DNA of 11,654 nt, from assembly GCA_025925615.1 (NCBI GenBank), contig JAICLN010000088.1:1-11654 (forward strand), written 5' to 3'. Shown piece by piece: positions 4,749 through 11,654 of the stretch (position 1 is the first letter of the stretch; the number at the start of each line of letters is the position of its first letter). The notes below the pieces were generated by a model, which worked only from the letters and a program-made list of their open reading frames with translations, had not been told where the DNA came from and ran no database searches. Source of the DNA: Actinomycetospora sp. (GTDB lineage: Bacteria > Actinomycetota > Actinomycetes > Mycobacteriales > Pseudonocardiaceae). A program made the position numbers and the translations under genes.

Positions 4749-6179
4749 CTACCCCCGCAGCACCGGAGGCGCGGGATCCCCGCCGAGCGCGAGCACCTCG
4801 GCGAACCCCTCCACGAGGCACTGGCCGAAGAGCTCGCGGTCGGTGATCGCGGCCGGGTCGAGGTTGGCGCCCACGCAGCAGACGTCCCCGTGCGTGAGCA
4901 TCGTGATCATGGCCGCGCAGCCGGGCCGGGGCGCGTACGGGTACATCCGCTCCACGCGCGCCCCCGCGAGGTAGACCTCCTCGCGGATGCCCGGCACGTT
5001 CGACGCCTGCAGGTCGTTGCCCTTGGTCACCCCGCCGGCCACGGCCGCGATGACCGCCCCCGGCAGGCGCGCGAGCAACGGCGACAGCAGCCCGACGTCG
5101 TCGGCGGCCGGCTCCGCGCGACCCCGCGCGACGTCCTCGGCCACCCGCGCCATCCGCGCCCGCGGGTCCTTCTCCGCGATCCGGCCGGCCAGGCGGAGCG
5201 AGGCGATCCGGTTGCCGCCCGCGCCGTCGTCCGAATCCCGCAACGACACCGGGATCGCCATCCGGATCTCGTCCACCGAGCTGCCCTGCGCCTCGTGGTA
5301 CCGACGGAACGCGCCGAGCAGGGCCGCCACGTAGGCGTCGTTCAGCGACTGCCCGCACGACTTCGCCGCCGCCCGCAGGTCGGCGAACGCGAGGTCCATC
5401 GCCACGAACCGCCAGTCGGAGCCGCGCGGCGCCAGCAACGACGAGCCCTGCGCCACGGGATCGCCCATCACCCGGATCGCCGAGAGCCCGAAGGCCACCG
5501 CCTCGCGGGCCCGGGAGATCGGGTCGCGCAGCGCGTCGCCGGCAGCCCGCAAGATGTGGGTCGGCACCGAGGCGAGGGCCTCGGCGTCGTGGCGCACCTG
5601 CCGTCCGAGCGCCGACCACGGCCCGGGGCCCGGCTCGTCGGCGGCACTCGGCGCCGGCGGCTGCGGCTTGTCCGGGTCGGTGTCGCGGTGGCGGTTGAGC
5701 AGGCCGGAGAAGAGCTGCACGCCGCCCATGCCGTCGGTCGTGGCGTGGTGCAGCTTGAGCAGGTAGGCGGCCCGGCCGTCGGGGAGCCCCTCGACGAGCA
5801 GGGCCTCCCACGGCGGGCGGAACCGGTCGAACGGCGTGGTCGCGAGGTGCTCGGCGGCCGCCATCAACGCGGGCCAGCCCTCGCCCTCGGGCAGCCGGAT
5901 GCGCCGCACGTGCCGGTCGAGGGCGAAGTCCGGGTCGAACGCCCAGACCGGGGTGCCGAGCGCGAGCGGCGGCTCGACGACCCGCTTGCGGAACCGGGGC
6001 ACCATCCGGGTCGCCCAGTCGTGCGCGGCGACCAGGCGCGGCCAGTCCGGGGCCTGGTCGAGCAGCGCGCACGCCACCATCGTCGAGCGCAGCGCCGGGT
6101 CGGCCTCCGCCCGCCACATCAGCGTCTCGAAGGCCGACATCTCGTCGGAGTCGGCCCAGGACAGCCCGGTGTCGCTCAC
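4749..6179 (-). CDS. WS/DGAT-family O-acyltransferase (triacylglycerol/wax ester synthase)
   Basis: A 476-residue bacterial wax ester synthase/diacylglycerol acyltransferase, which moves an acyl group from acyl-CoA to diacylglycerol (or a fatty alcohol) at the membrane to make storage lipid. The catalytic motif HHATTDG is at 144-150 with His144, His145 and Asp149. The family's PLW-type motif appears as RPPWEALLVEGL (121-132). The C-terminal half has SLNDAYVAALLGAFRRY (278-294), AIPVSLR (309-315), ASNVPG (392-397) and the late GDVCCVGANLD segment (431-441). Length is normal and nothing appears missing. GTG 6179 overlaps the stop of the PlsC gene (GTGA) and has AAGGAGG five bases before it, a strong site. 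It is the last gene of the operon, matching the position of Rv2484c behind plsC in M. tuberculosis. Choice between TAG and wax ester product is from context. Confidence 0.94.
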   Translation of the reverse strand: MSDTGLSWADSDEMSAFETLMWRAEADPALRSTMVACALLDQAPDWPRLVAAHDWATRMVPRFRKRVVEPPLALGTPVWAFDPDFALDRHVRRIRLPEGEGWPALMAAAEHLATTPFDRFRPPWEALLVEGLPDGRAAYLLKLHHATTDGMGGVQLFSGLLNRHRDTDPDKPQPPAPSAADEPGPGPWSALGRQVRHDAEALASVPTHILRAAGDALRDPISRAREAVAFGLSAIRVMGDPVAQGSSLLAPRGSDWRFVAMDLAFADLRAAAKSCGQSLNDAYVAALLGAFRRYHEAQGSSVDEIRMAIPVSLRDSDDGAGGNRIASLRLAGRIAEKDPRARMARVAEDVARGRAEPAADDVGLLSPLLARLPGAVIAAVAGGVTKGNDLQASNVPGIREEVYLAGARVERMYPYAPRPGCAAMITMLTHGDVCCVGANLDPAAITDRELFGQCLVEGFAEVLALGGDPAPPVLRG

Positions 6180-7582
6180 TGCGCGCCCTCCTTCTCCTCG
6201 GCGAGCCCGAGCGTCTCGAGGAACAGGCCCCGCACGTGCGCCACGTGCTCGTTCAGGGTCCCGACGGTCCACTCGCCCGTGTCGATCGGCGGGTGGACGA
6301 CCGCCCGCACCGTGCCCGGCCGCACCGTCTGGTCGTGGCGCCACATCAGCTCGCCGGCGTTCTCGAGCACGATCGGCACCATCGGCACGCCGGCCTGCAT
6401 CGCGATGTGGAAGGCGCCCTTCTTGAACGGCCCGGGTCGCGGCGTCGCTGAGCGCGTGCCCTCCGGGGCCATGAGCAGCGACATCCCCCGACGGACCCGC
6501 TCGACGGCGGGCTCGAGGGCCTCGCGCGCCTGCCGGGTGTTGCCGCGCTCGACGAACGCGACGTCGGCGAGCTGGAAGAGCTGCCCGAACAGTGGCATGG
6601 ACTTCGCCTCGGCCTTCGCGACGGCCGTGAAGTCGTGCCGCAGCATCGTCATGAGGACGATCGGGTCGAGCTGGCTCTGGTGGTTGAACACGAAGATCGC
6701 CGGGCGCGCCGACCAGAGGTGCTCGGCGCCCTCGACCTCGACGCGCACGCCCGCCACGCCCAGCGCGAGCTCGGAGCCGAGGGAGCCGGCGAGGTTGATC
6801 GCCTGGTGCCGCGAGCCGCGCAGGAGACCGGCCCCGATCGCGGACGCCGTGGCCGCGAGGAACCCGCCGTAGAAGCCGACGGTCCCCCCGATCGCCTCCA
6901 GCGGAGGCACGGCACCGCGGGGGGCGACGGGCAGGGCAGGCCGCAGTCCGTCCGGGGTCCCGACGACGGCGCTGTGGCCCACGACGTCGAGCACCGCCCG
7001 CTCCGAGGCGGGCCCGTAGGCGAACGCCGCGGCGAGGTCCACGCCGTGCGCGTCGGCCCACGCGGTCACGGCGTCGGCGGCGACGTTCCCGGCGCAGACC
7101 GGGGAGGCGATCGCGGTCACGCGGTCGTCGTCGACGCCCACCCGGGTCACGACCACGTCGTCGGCGCCGAGCTCCGCGGCGAGCGGGTCCACCTCGGCGC
7201 GGGTGGCGCGCGAGACCAGCACGACGCGGTGGCCGCGGCGGGCGTGCGCGACGGCGAGGCGCCACACCTCGGGGTGCAGCCACGACGCGGTGACCGACCG
7301 GAACGTGCGGCGTCCCTCCTCGGCCACCTCCTCGACGGGGCGGCCCCGGCGCGACCGCACGACGCGCTCGACGTCGTCGACGGTCACCTCGGCGGGTCCC
7401 TCGATCCCGGCGCGGACCTGCCCGGCGAACCGGTCCCACAGCGACGACGGCCCGACGAACGGCGCGAGGGGGCACCCGGCCAGCAGCCCGCCGTCCACGA
7501 CGACGAAGGCGGTGACGCCGGGGCCCCACGACCCCTGGGCGACGCGTTCGGCGAGCCGGGCCTCGGCGGACGGTGGGGTCAT
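6176..7582 (-). CDS. plsC: HAD-like/PlsC fusion: 1-acyl-glycerol-3-phosphate acyltransferase with degenerate HAD domain
   Basis: A 468-residue two-domain protein. Residues about 20-215 follow a HAD-IB (SerB-like) phosphatase layout, and about 285-440 are a PlsC acyltransferase that adds the second acyl chain to lysophosphatidate. PlsC motifs are intact: NHQSQLD (300-306), VERGNTR (344-350), EGTR (374-377) and VPMVPI (399-404). A Gly/Ala-rich hydrophobic stretch (231-254) may be membrane-embedded. The HAD part appears inactive: the expected F-D-x-D-x-T motif reads FVVVDGG (26-32), so the nucleophile Asp is Val28 and the Thr is Gly32; the Lys of motif III is not seen near 163-167 (CAGNV) and motif IV reads AYGPASER without Asp. 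Ser124 of motif II is kept. The ATG at 7582 overlaps the plsB stop (ATGA) with GAGGAG eight bases upstream. It corresponds to the Rv2483c type of fused PlsC. Confidence 0.9.
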   Translation of the reverse strand: MTPPSAEARLAERVAQGSWGPGVTAFVVVDGGLLAGCPLAPFVGPSSLWDRFAGQVRAGIEGPAEVTVDDVERVVRSRRGRPVEEVAEEGRRTFRSVTASWLHPEVWRLAVAHARRGHRVVLVSRATRAEVDPLAAELGADDVVVTRVGVDDDRVTAIASPVCAGNVAADAVTAWADAHGVDLAAAFAYGPASERAVLDVVGHSAVVGTPDGLRPALPVAPRGAVPPLEAIGGTVGFYGGFLAATASAIGAGLLRGSRHQAINLAGSLGSELALGVAGVRVEVEGAEHLWSARPAIFVFNHQSQLDPIVLMTMLRHDFTAVAKAEAKSMPLFGQLFQLADVAFVERGNTRQAREALEPAVERVRRGMSLLMAPEGTRSATPRPGPFKKGAFHIAMQAGVPMVPIVLENAGELMWRHDQTVRPGTVRAVVHPPIDTGEWTVGTLNEHVAHVRGLFLETLGLAEEKEGAQ

Positions 7583-9888
7583 CCCAGCAGCTCCTCGGTC
7601 AGGCGGGTCTCGATGCGGGCGAGCGCCACGAGGCGGTCGCGCACCTCGGCGATCTCGTCGCGGAAGGCCTCCCGCGCCGTCGTGGTCGCGTCGGCGCCGA
7701 GCAGCCCGCGGTTGTCGGCGAGGTCGAGCGCGGACGCGTAGAGCTCGGTGGACACCGAGTCCGGGTGGACGACACGGCCCTGGCGCAGCATCTGGCGGCC
7801 GAGCCCCAGGCACTCCTTCGCGACCGCCTTCGCGTCGACCTCGGTGCCGGGCCCGAGCCCGACCAGCTTCGTCGCCACGACCCACTGCGCGTCGACGAAC
7901 GAGCGCAGCGTCCGGGGCGCGACGAGGAAGCGGGTGCGCTCGAGCAGCGCGGCGGCCGCCTCGGTCCCGCCGCCCTGCACACGGTCCCGCCAGTCCGGGT
8001 CGACCAGGGCGGTCTCCGCGGAGATGTCGTCGGAGAAGCGCCGCTTCGACGGGAAGAAGAACTCGAACTTCAGCAGGTCCCGCAGCGCGAGCGCGTCGGA
8101 CCACGCCACCTCGAGCGGGTCGCTGCCCGCCGGGGCACGGGAGGCCGCGAGCACGGCGAGCTCGACGATCGCGCGGTCGACGAAGTGGTGGATGGCGCCG
8201 TTGCGGTAGAAGGCCGCGACCCGGTGGCGGCCGTCGCGGATCGACCACACGGCCTCGTCGCCGCCGTCGTAGCGCTCGACGACCTCGCCGGTCACCAGCC
8301 GCTCCAGCGTCCGCTCGATCCCGTCGCCGGTCAGGTCGCCGCGGGGACCCGGGCGGCCGAGCCGGTCGAGGTGGTCGAGCAGCGGGGAGACCGAGACCCG
8401 GATCTGCTCGAGCGTGAGGGCCCGCCCACCGGTCCCGAGCAGGGCGAACGTCACCAGCGCCGTCGGGGTCGCCGGCGTGGCACGGTTGATCCCGTCGCAG
8501 ATGGTGAAGGCGACCTTCTCCAGCCGCGTGCTGCGCTGCCCTTCCCTGGCCTCGCCCGCCTCGGCGAGGGCCTCGGCCAGCGAGAACGGCTCGCCGAAGC
8601 GGACCCGGGCGTTGCCGTGGTTGCGGGCCTGCCCGCGCACGTAGCGCGCGAGCCAGCCCAGACCCTCGGCCGACTTGCTCGACCCGCCCTGCTCGGCGGC
8701 CATGGCGTCGAGCTCGTAGAGGCGGTCGTAGACGATCGAGGTCGGCACCAGCTGCACGTCCGGCGCCCGGCCGTCGTCGAGCGCCCGCGCGAGGTAGGAC
8801 AGCAGGCCCATGCTCGGGCTGCGCAGCTTGCCGGTGCGCGAGCGGCCGCCCTCGATGTACCACTCGAGGTTGAACCGCTTCGAGACCAGGTGCGCGATGT
8901 ACTCGCGCAGCGCCAGGCGGTAGACCGGGTCGTCGCCGGAGGTCCGGCGGATGAAGACGACCCCGGCCCGCTTGCCGAGCGGCCCGATCGGCCAGAACGC
9001 CATGTTGTTGCCGCCGAGCACGGTGTTGCGCGGCAGGTCGTTGTCCCGCAGCACCTCGGCGAGCACCAGCGGATCGGCGTAGGAGCGGTGCGTCGGCAGG
9101 AACACCAGCGGGGCGGTCCGGCTGAGCGCCCGCAGCGGCTCGACCGTCTCGGTGTCGACCGAGACCTCCCAGGCCGGGGCGTGCATCGGGGCCAGCGCGG
9201 TGCGGAACGCGTCGATCGCGAGGGGGCTCTGCACGGAGGCGAGGTCGCCGAGGCGATCCCGCATGTCCTCGAGCACCTCGTCGAACGGGCGGTCGTGCTC
9301 GGCGGCCAGTTCCCGCAGCCGGTCGCGGACCCGCGTCGAGGCCACGATCTGCTCGACCACCAGCCGCGGCACGGTGTAGTGGTCGCCGATCAGGGCCCGC
9401 TCGGCCCGCTCGCACGCCAGCACGCCCGCGCGGTGGACGTAGGCCGCGAGCGTCTCCTCGCGGGCCTCGCCGTCGTGGCGCGCCCGCAGGTCGGCCACCG
9501 TCGCGGCGTCGCCCTCGACGATCCGCGCCCGGTCCGGAGCGCGGCGGGCGAGGCGGCGCTGCAGGATCGCGGGTGGCCGCCGATGGCCCAGCAGCGCCAC
9601 GAGGTCGGACGCCTTCGGTTTCTGCGGCGGTGCGCCGGTGCCGTCCGCCCACTCGGCCGCCCGGGTCGGCGGGAGCCACGTGACGCGGATCGGGGCCACC
9701 GTCGTCGTCGGGCCGGCGGTCGCGAGGGCGGCGTCGAGCGCGGCCTCGTCGAGACACACCGGCGCCCCCGGATGGTTCCGGGCGGCCCACTCGGTGACGA
9801 GCTCGCGCTCGGGCCCGGTGCGCGCCGCCGCGAGGACGACGACGTCGCGGGTCGCGCGGTCCGGGGCGGCGTCGACATCCGCGGCCAC
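7579..9888 (-). CDS. plsB: Glycerol-3-phosphate 1-O-acyltransferase, PlsB type
   Basis: A 769-residue acyltransferase, close to the length of mycobacterial PlsB2, that puts the first acyl chain on glycerol-3-phosphate at the membrane. The four acyltransferase motifs are present: HRSYAD (267-272), VVFIRR (310-315), the glycerophosphate-binding EGGRSRTGK (346-354) and VPTSIVYD (381-388). The N-terminal region (about 1-250) and the helical C-terminal region (about 480-769, with FEFFFPSKRRF) follow the PlsB architecture. No signal peptide is seen. The GTG at 9888 is the only good start after the stop of the ligase gene (5-nt gap). Its Shine-Dalgarno is weak, so translation may depend on coupling. 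The frame continues open upstream to 10704, but only as a shadow of the ligase gene. It lies directly before plsC, the order found in M. tuberculosis Rv2482c-Rv2483c. Confidence 0.94.
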   Translation of the reverse strand: MAADVDAAPDRATRDVVVLAAARTGPERELVTEWAARNHPGAPVCLDEAALDAALATAGPTTTVAPIRVTWLPPTRAAEWADGTGAPPQKPKASDLVALLGHRRPPAILQRRLARRAPDRARIVEGDAATVADLRARHDGEAREETLAAYVHRAGVLACERAERALIGDHYTVPRLVVEQIVASTRVRDRLRELAAEHDRPFDEVLEDMRDRLGDLASVQSPLAIDAFRTALAPMHAPAWEVSVDTETVEPLRALSRTAPLVFLPTHRSYADPLVLAEVLRDNDLPRNTVLGGNNMAFWPIGPLGKRAGVVFIRRTSGDDPVYRLALREYIAHLVSKRFNLEWYIEGGRSRTGKLRSPSMGLLSYLARALDDGRAPDVQLVPTSIVYDRLYELDAMAAEQGGSSKSAEGLGWLARYVRGQARNHGNARVRFGEPFSLAEALAEAGEAREGQRSTRLEKVAFTICDGINRATPATPTALVTFALLGTGGRALTLEQIRVSVSPLLDHLDRLGRPGPRGDLTGDGIERTLERLVTGEVVERYDGGDEAVWSIRDGRHRVAAFYRNGAIHHFVDRAIVELAVLAASRAPAGSDPLEVAWSDALALRDLLKFEFFFPSKRRFSDDISAETALVDPDWRDRVQGGGTEAAAALLERTRFLVAPRTLRSFVDAQWVVATKLVGLGPGTEVDAKAVAKECLGLGRQMLRQGRVVHPDSVSTELYASALDLADNRGLLGADATTTAREAFRDEIAEVRDRLVALARIETRLTEELLG

Positions 9889-9893
9889 GGCGC

Positions 9894-11456
9894 CTACACC
9901 CCCGCCGACAGGGAGGAGTCCTGCGTGTAGCGCTTGCGCAGCTCGCCCTTGACCAGCTTCCCGGTCGCGGTCCGCGGGAGCTCGTCGGTGAAATCGACGC
10001 TGCGGGGCGCCTTGTAGCGGGCGATGCTCGCCCTGACGTGCTCGATGAGCTCGTCGGCGAGCGCGTCGGTGCCCTCGTGGCCCTCGGCGAGCTGGACGAC
10101 CGCCTTCACCTGTTCCCCCATCTCGCGGTCCGGGATTCCGATGACGGCGACGTCGTAGACCGCGGGGTGCATCGTCATGCAGTTCTCGATCTCCTGCGGG
10201 TAGATGTTGACGCCACCGGAAATGATCATGAAGGCCTTGCGGTCGGTGAGGTAGAGGAAGCCGTCCTCGTCGAGGTACCCGACGTCGCCCGTCGTCGTCC
10301 AGTTCTCGTGCGCCGGGTGCTGCGCCTCGGCGGTCTTCTCCGCGTCGTGGTGGTACTCGAACGGCCGCTGCGGGCGCTCGAAGTAGATCGTGCCGATCTC
10401 GCCGGTGGCGAGCTCGCGGCCGTCGTCGTCGGGGTCGCAGATGTGGATCACACCGAGCTTCGACTGCCCGACCGACCCCGGGTGCTCGAGCCACTCCTGC
10501 GGCGAGATCAGCGTGACGCCGTTGGCCTCGGTGGAGGAGTAGTACTCCCAGAGCACCGGGCCCCACCAGTCCATCATCGACGCCTTGACGTCGACCGGGC
10601 ACGGCGCGGCCGCGTGGATCGCGACCTCCATCGTCGAGACGTCGTAGGAGCTCCGGACCGACTCGCCGAGCTTGAGCATGCGCACGAACATCGTCGGGAC
10701 CCACTGCGAGTGCGTGACGGCGTGCTCGCTGATGACCCGCAGCGCGTCCTGCGCCTCGAAGCCCGCCGAGAGCACCAGCGTCCCGCCGGTCGCGAGGACC
10801 ATCCCGCCGAAGCGCAGCGGGGCGGCGTGGTAGGTCGGCGCCGGGGAGTAGTAGACGGTGTGCTCGTCGAAGCGGAAGAGCGGGCCGAAGACGGCCAGCA
10901 TGGTGTCCCCGGGCTCGTGCACCTGGCGGTCGGGCAGGGCGGGCTGGATGCCCTTCGGGCGGCCGGTGGTGCCCGAGGAGTAGAGCATGTCGACGCCCGC
11001 GGGCTGGTCGGCCGGCTCCTCGGTGCTCGCGGCGGCGAGCGCGTCCTCGTAGGAGTCGTGGCCCGCGACGCCGCCGCCGTAGGCGAGCCGGCGACGGATC
11101 TTCGGGGTCCGGTCGGCGAGGCCCTCGGCGAGCTCGGCCCTGTCGGCCGAGACGACGAGCACCTCGGCACCGCAGTCGTCGACGATGTAGGCGGCCTCGG
11201 CCACCGAGAGGTGGTGGTTCACCGCGGTGATGTAGAGCCCGGAGCGCAGCGCGGCCCAGTAGGTGACGAAGACGTCGGGGCCGTTCGTCGCGATCAGCGC
11301 GACGTGGCCGCCGCGCTCCAGTCCCTCGCCGCGCAGCACGTGCGCGAGCCGGATGGACCGCTCCTCGAGCTGGGCGTAGGTGAGCACGTCCCCCGTATCG
11401 GCCATCACGACGGCGGGCTTGTCCGGGTTCGTCCTCGCGTGGTTTCCGGGATACAC
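9894..11456 (-). CDS. Acyl-CoA synthetase / fatty acyl-AMP ligase (ANL superfamily, FadD-like)
   Basis: A 520-residue adenylate-forming enzyme that would activate a fatty acid with ATP and join it to CoA, supplying the acyltransferases behind it. Motifs: the phosphate-binding loop YSSGTTGRPKG (159-169), EYYSSTEANG (304-313), TTTGDVGYLDEDGF (387-400), the hinge region DRKAFMIISGGVNIYPQEIE (405-424) and the catalytic Lys500 in PRTATGKLVK. Both N- and C-terminal domains are complete. The GTG at 11456 gives the usual N-terminus (VYPGNHARTNPDKPAVV) with GAGGA eight bases upstream; a GTG at 11516 in frame would add 20 atypical residues and has a poor ribosome site. It is the first gene of the lipid operon, 5 nt from plsB. 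Chain-length preference cannot be read from the sequence; a CoA ligase is more likely than a stand-alone AMP ligase given the neighbours. Confidence 0.92.
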   Translation of the reverse strand: MYPGNHARTNPDKPAVVMADTGDVLTYAQLEERSIRLAHVLRGEGLERGGHVALIATNGPDVFVTYWAALRSGLYITAVNHHLSVAEAAYIVDDCGAEVLVVSADRAELAEGLADRTPKIRRRLAYGGGVAGHDSYEDALAAASTEEPADQPAGVDMLYSSGTTGRPKGIQPALPDRQVHEPGDTMLAVFGPLFRFDEHTVYYSPAPTYHAAPLRFGGMVLATGGTLVLSAGFEAQDALRVISEHAVTHSQWVPTMFVRMLKLGESVRSSYDVSTMEVAIHAAAPCPVDVKASMMDWWGPVLWEYYSSTEANGVTLISPQEWLEHPGSVGQSKLGVIHICDPDDDGRELATGEIGTIYFERPQRPFEYHHDAEKTAEAQHPAHENWTTTGDVGYLDEDGFLYLTDRKAFMIISGGVNIYPQEIENCMTMHPAVYDVAVIGIPDREMGEQVKAVVQLAEGHEGTDALADELIEHVRASIARYKAPRSVDFTDELPRTATGKLVKGELRKRYTQDSSLSAGV

Positions 11457-11582
11457 GGCGGTGGTCCTCGCTCCGCTCGCTGGGTCGCTGCCGAAAGCGA
11501 TGGTTACCCAGACCACTCCCGGCCTACCTCGTCCGGGAGGGTGGGTTCGTGCCCCGTTCGGACTGCCGGGCTCGCGGCGGCC
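11457..11582 (-). promoter_or_regulatory. Upstream region of the lipid operon with two inverted repeats
   Basis: No promoter hexamers can be called with confidence here. Two inverted repeats stand out: CTCCCGG...CCGGGAG (11516-11522 and 11533-11539, 10-nt spacer), and CTGGGT...ACCCAG (11480-11485 and 11506-11511) with an inner CGCT/AGCG pairing, which would lie 24-55 nt before the ligase start. They may be an operator and a leader hairpin. GAGGA at about 11465-11469 (complement) is the ligase ribosome site. Confidence 0.35.
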
Positions 11583-11628
11583 CGAACGGTCCGTCGGGCA
11601 CCGGAGAAGGTGCCCGACGGCCCGTTCG
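11583..11628 (-). terminator. Strong 20-nt-arm hairpin, probable terminator of a gene beyond the right edge
   Basis: Bases 11583-11602 pair with 11609-11628, with 19 of 20 positions matching (only T11590/C11621 fails) and the loop GGAGAA. The inner 12 bp CCGTCGGGCACC/GGTGCCCGACGG are perfect. A TGA on the minus strand at 11648-11650 lies 20 bp before it and may end an upstream gene, which would make this its terminator. No T-run follows on the minus side. Alternatively it belongs to the leader of the lipid operon. Confidence 0.5.
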
Positions 11629-11654
11629 TCCCCCCCGCCGGGGGCGCTCAGCGG

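Noticed and set aside
4612..4974. Small plus-strand ORF starting with GTG 4612 after GGAAGG
   Set aside because: The ribosome-like site is attractive and a leader peptide is conceivable, but the frame crosses the terminator hairpin and runs antisense into WS/DGAT with no recognisable sequence.
4635..6872. 745-codon open frame on the plus strand opposite WS/DGAT and plsC
   Set aside because: Antisense shadow without motifs. The opening FCHWICKRC looks like a metal site but lies right after a terminator hairpin and has no conserved continuation.
7573..9930. 785-codon open frame on the plus strand opposite plsB
   Set aside because: High-GC antisense shadow, rich in Arg/Gly/Val/His, no domain motif; plsB has all its catalytic motifs.
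11457..11516. Longer acyl-CoA ligase starting at GTG 11516
   Set aside because: Adds 20 residues unlike the family, with poor ribosome-site spacing, and would translate through the stem at 11480-11511.
11648..11654. End of another minus-strand gene (TGA at 11648-11650)
   Set aside because: Only one codon is visible; it fits the nearby hairpin but cannot be supported as a gene.
1..11654. CRISPR arrays, insertion sequences, rRNA or tRNA genes
   Set aside because: No regularly spaced long repeats, transposase motifs, terminal inverted repeats with target duplications, or structural RNA signatures were seen.

Overview
The window is about 70% GC or more, uses GTG starts freely, and carries families typical of Actinobacteria: an ECF sigma factor with a C-terminal extension, a DUF574-type methyltransferase, an XRE/DUF5753 regulator with a DUF397 partner, and a mycobacterial-type plsB/plsC/WS-DGAT cluster. 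The best guess is a Pseudonocardiales-like or mycolata-related actinomycete. This is inferred from gene families only; nothing in the window names the genus.

Left part (1-3140). The 3' end of an ECF42-like sigma factor (+) converges on a SAV2177/DUF574-family SAM methyltransferase (-), with a perfect 8-bp hairpin between them. From a shared 207-bp spacer an XRE-DUF5753 regulator diverges (+). It is followed by a DUF397 protein and, translationally coupled through TGATG, an 83-residue Cys/His-bearing small protein. This resembles the WhiJ / Scr1-Scr2 type regulator-effector modules of actinomycetes. A perfect 10-bp inverted repeat separates it from the next, convergent operon.

Middle part (3140-4748). 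A compact minus-strand operon encodes a 55-residue ribbon-helix-helix protein, a VOC/glyoxalase-fold protein and a TIGR00027/LCM-type SAM methyltransferase. The three genes are joined by 4-base stop/start overlaps. The start of the operon carries three CTAGC units at exact 8-bp spacing. They overlap a TAGCAT -10-like element six bases before a GTG start that lacks a Shine-Dalgarno, which suggests a leaderless, autorepressed transcript. Beyond it lies a gene-free 246-bp spacer with a 12-bp palindrome, consecutive stem-loops and a plus-strand intrinsic-terminator-like hairpin that no annotated gene accounts for.

Right part (4749-11456). A four-gene minus-strand operon covers most of triacylglycerol synthesis: an acyl-CoA/AMP ligase, a PlsB-type glycerol-3-phosphate acyltransferase, a HAD-PlsC fusion acyltransferase and a WS/DGAT acyltransferase. 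Gaps are 5 nt or 4-nt overlaps. The order plsB-plsC-WS/DGAT matches the M. tuberculosis Rv2482c-Rv2484c locus. The HAD domain fused to PlsC has lost its catalytic nucleophile and other motif residues, so it looks like a pseudoenzyme, and the phosphatidate phosphatase step has no obvious gene here. Upstream (11457-11654) are several stem-loops, including a 20-nt-arm hairpin with 19 of 20 pairs. It may be a terminator for a gene outside the window or part of a structured leader.
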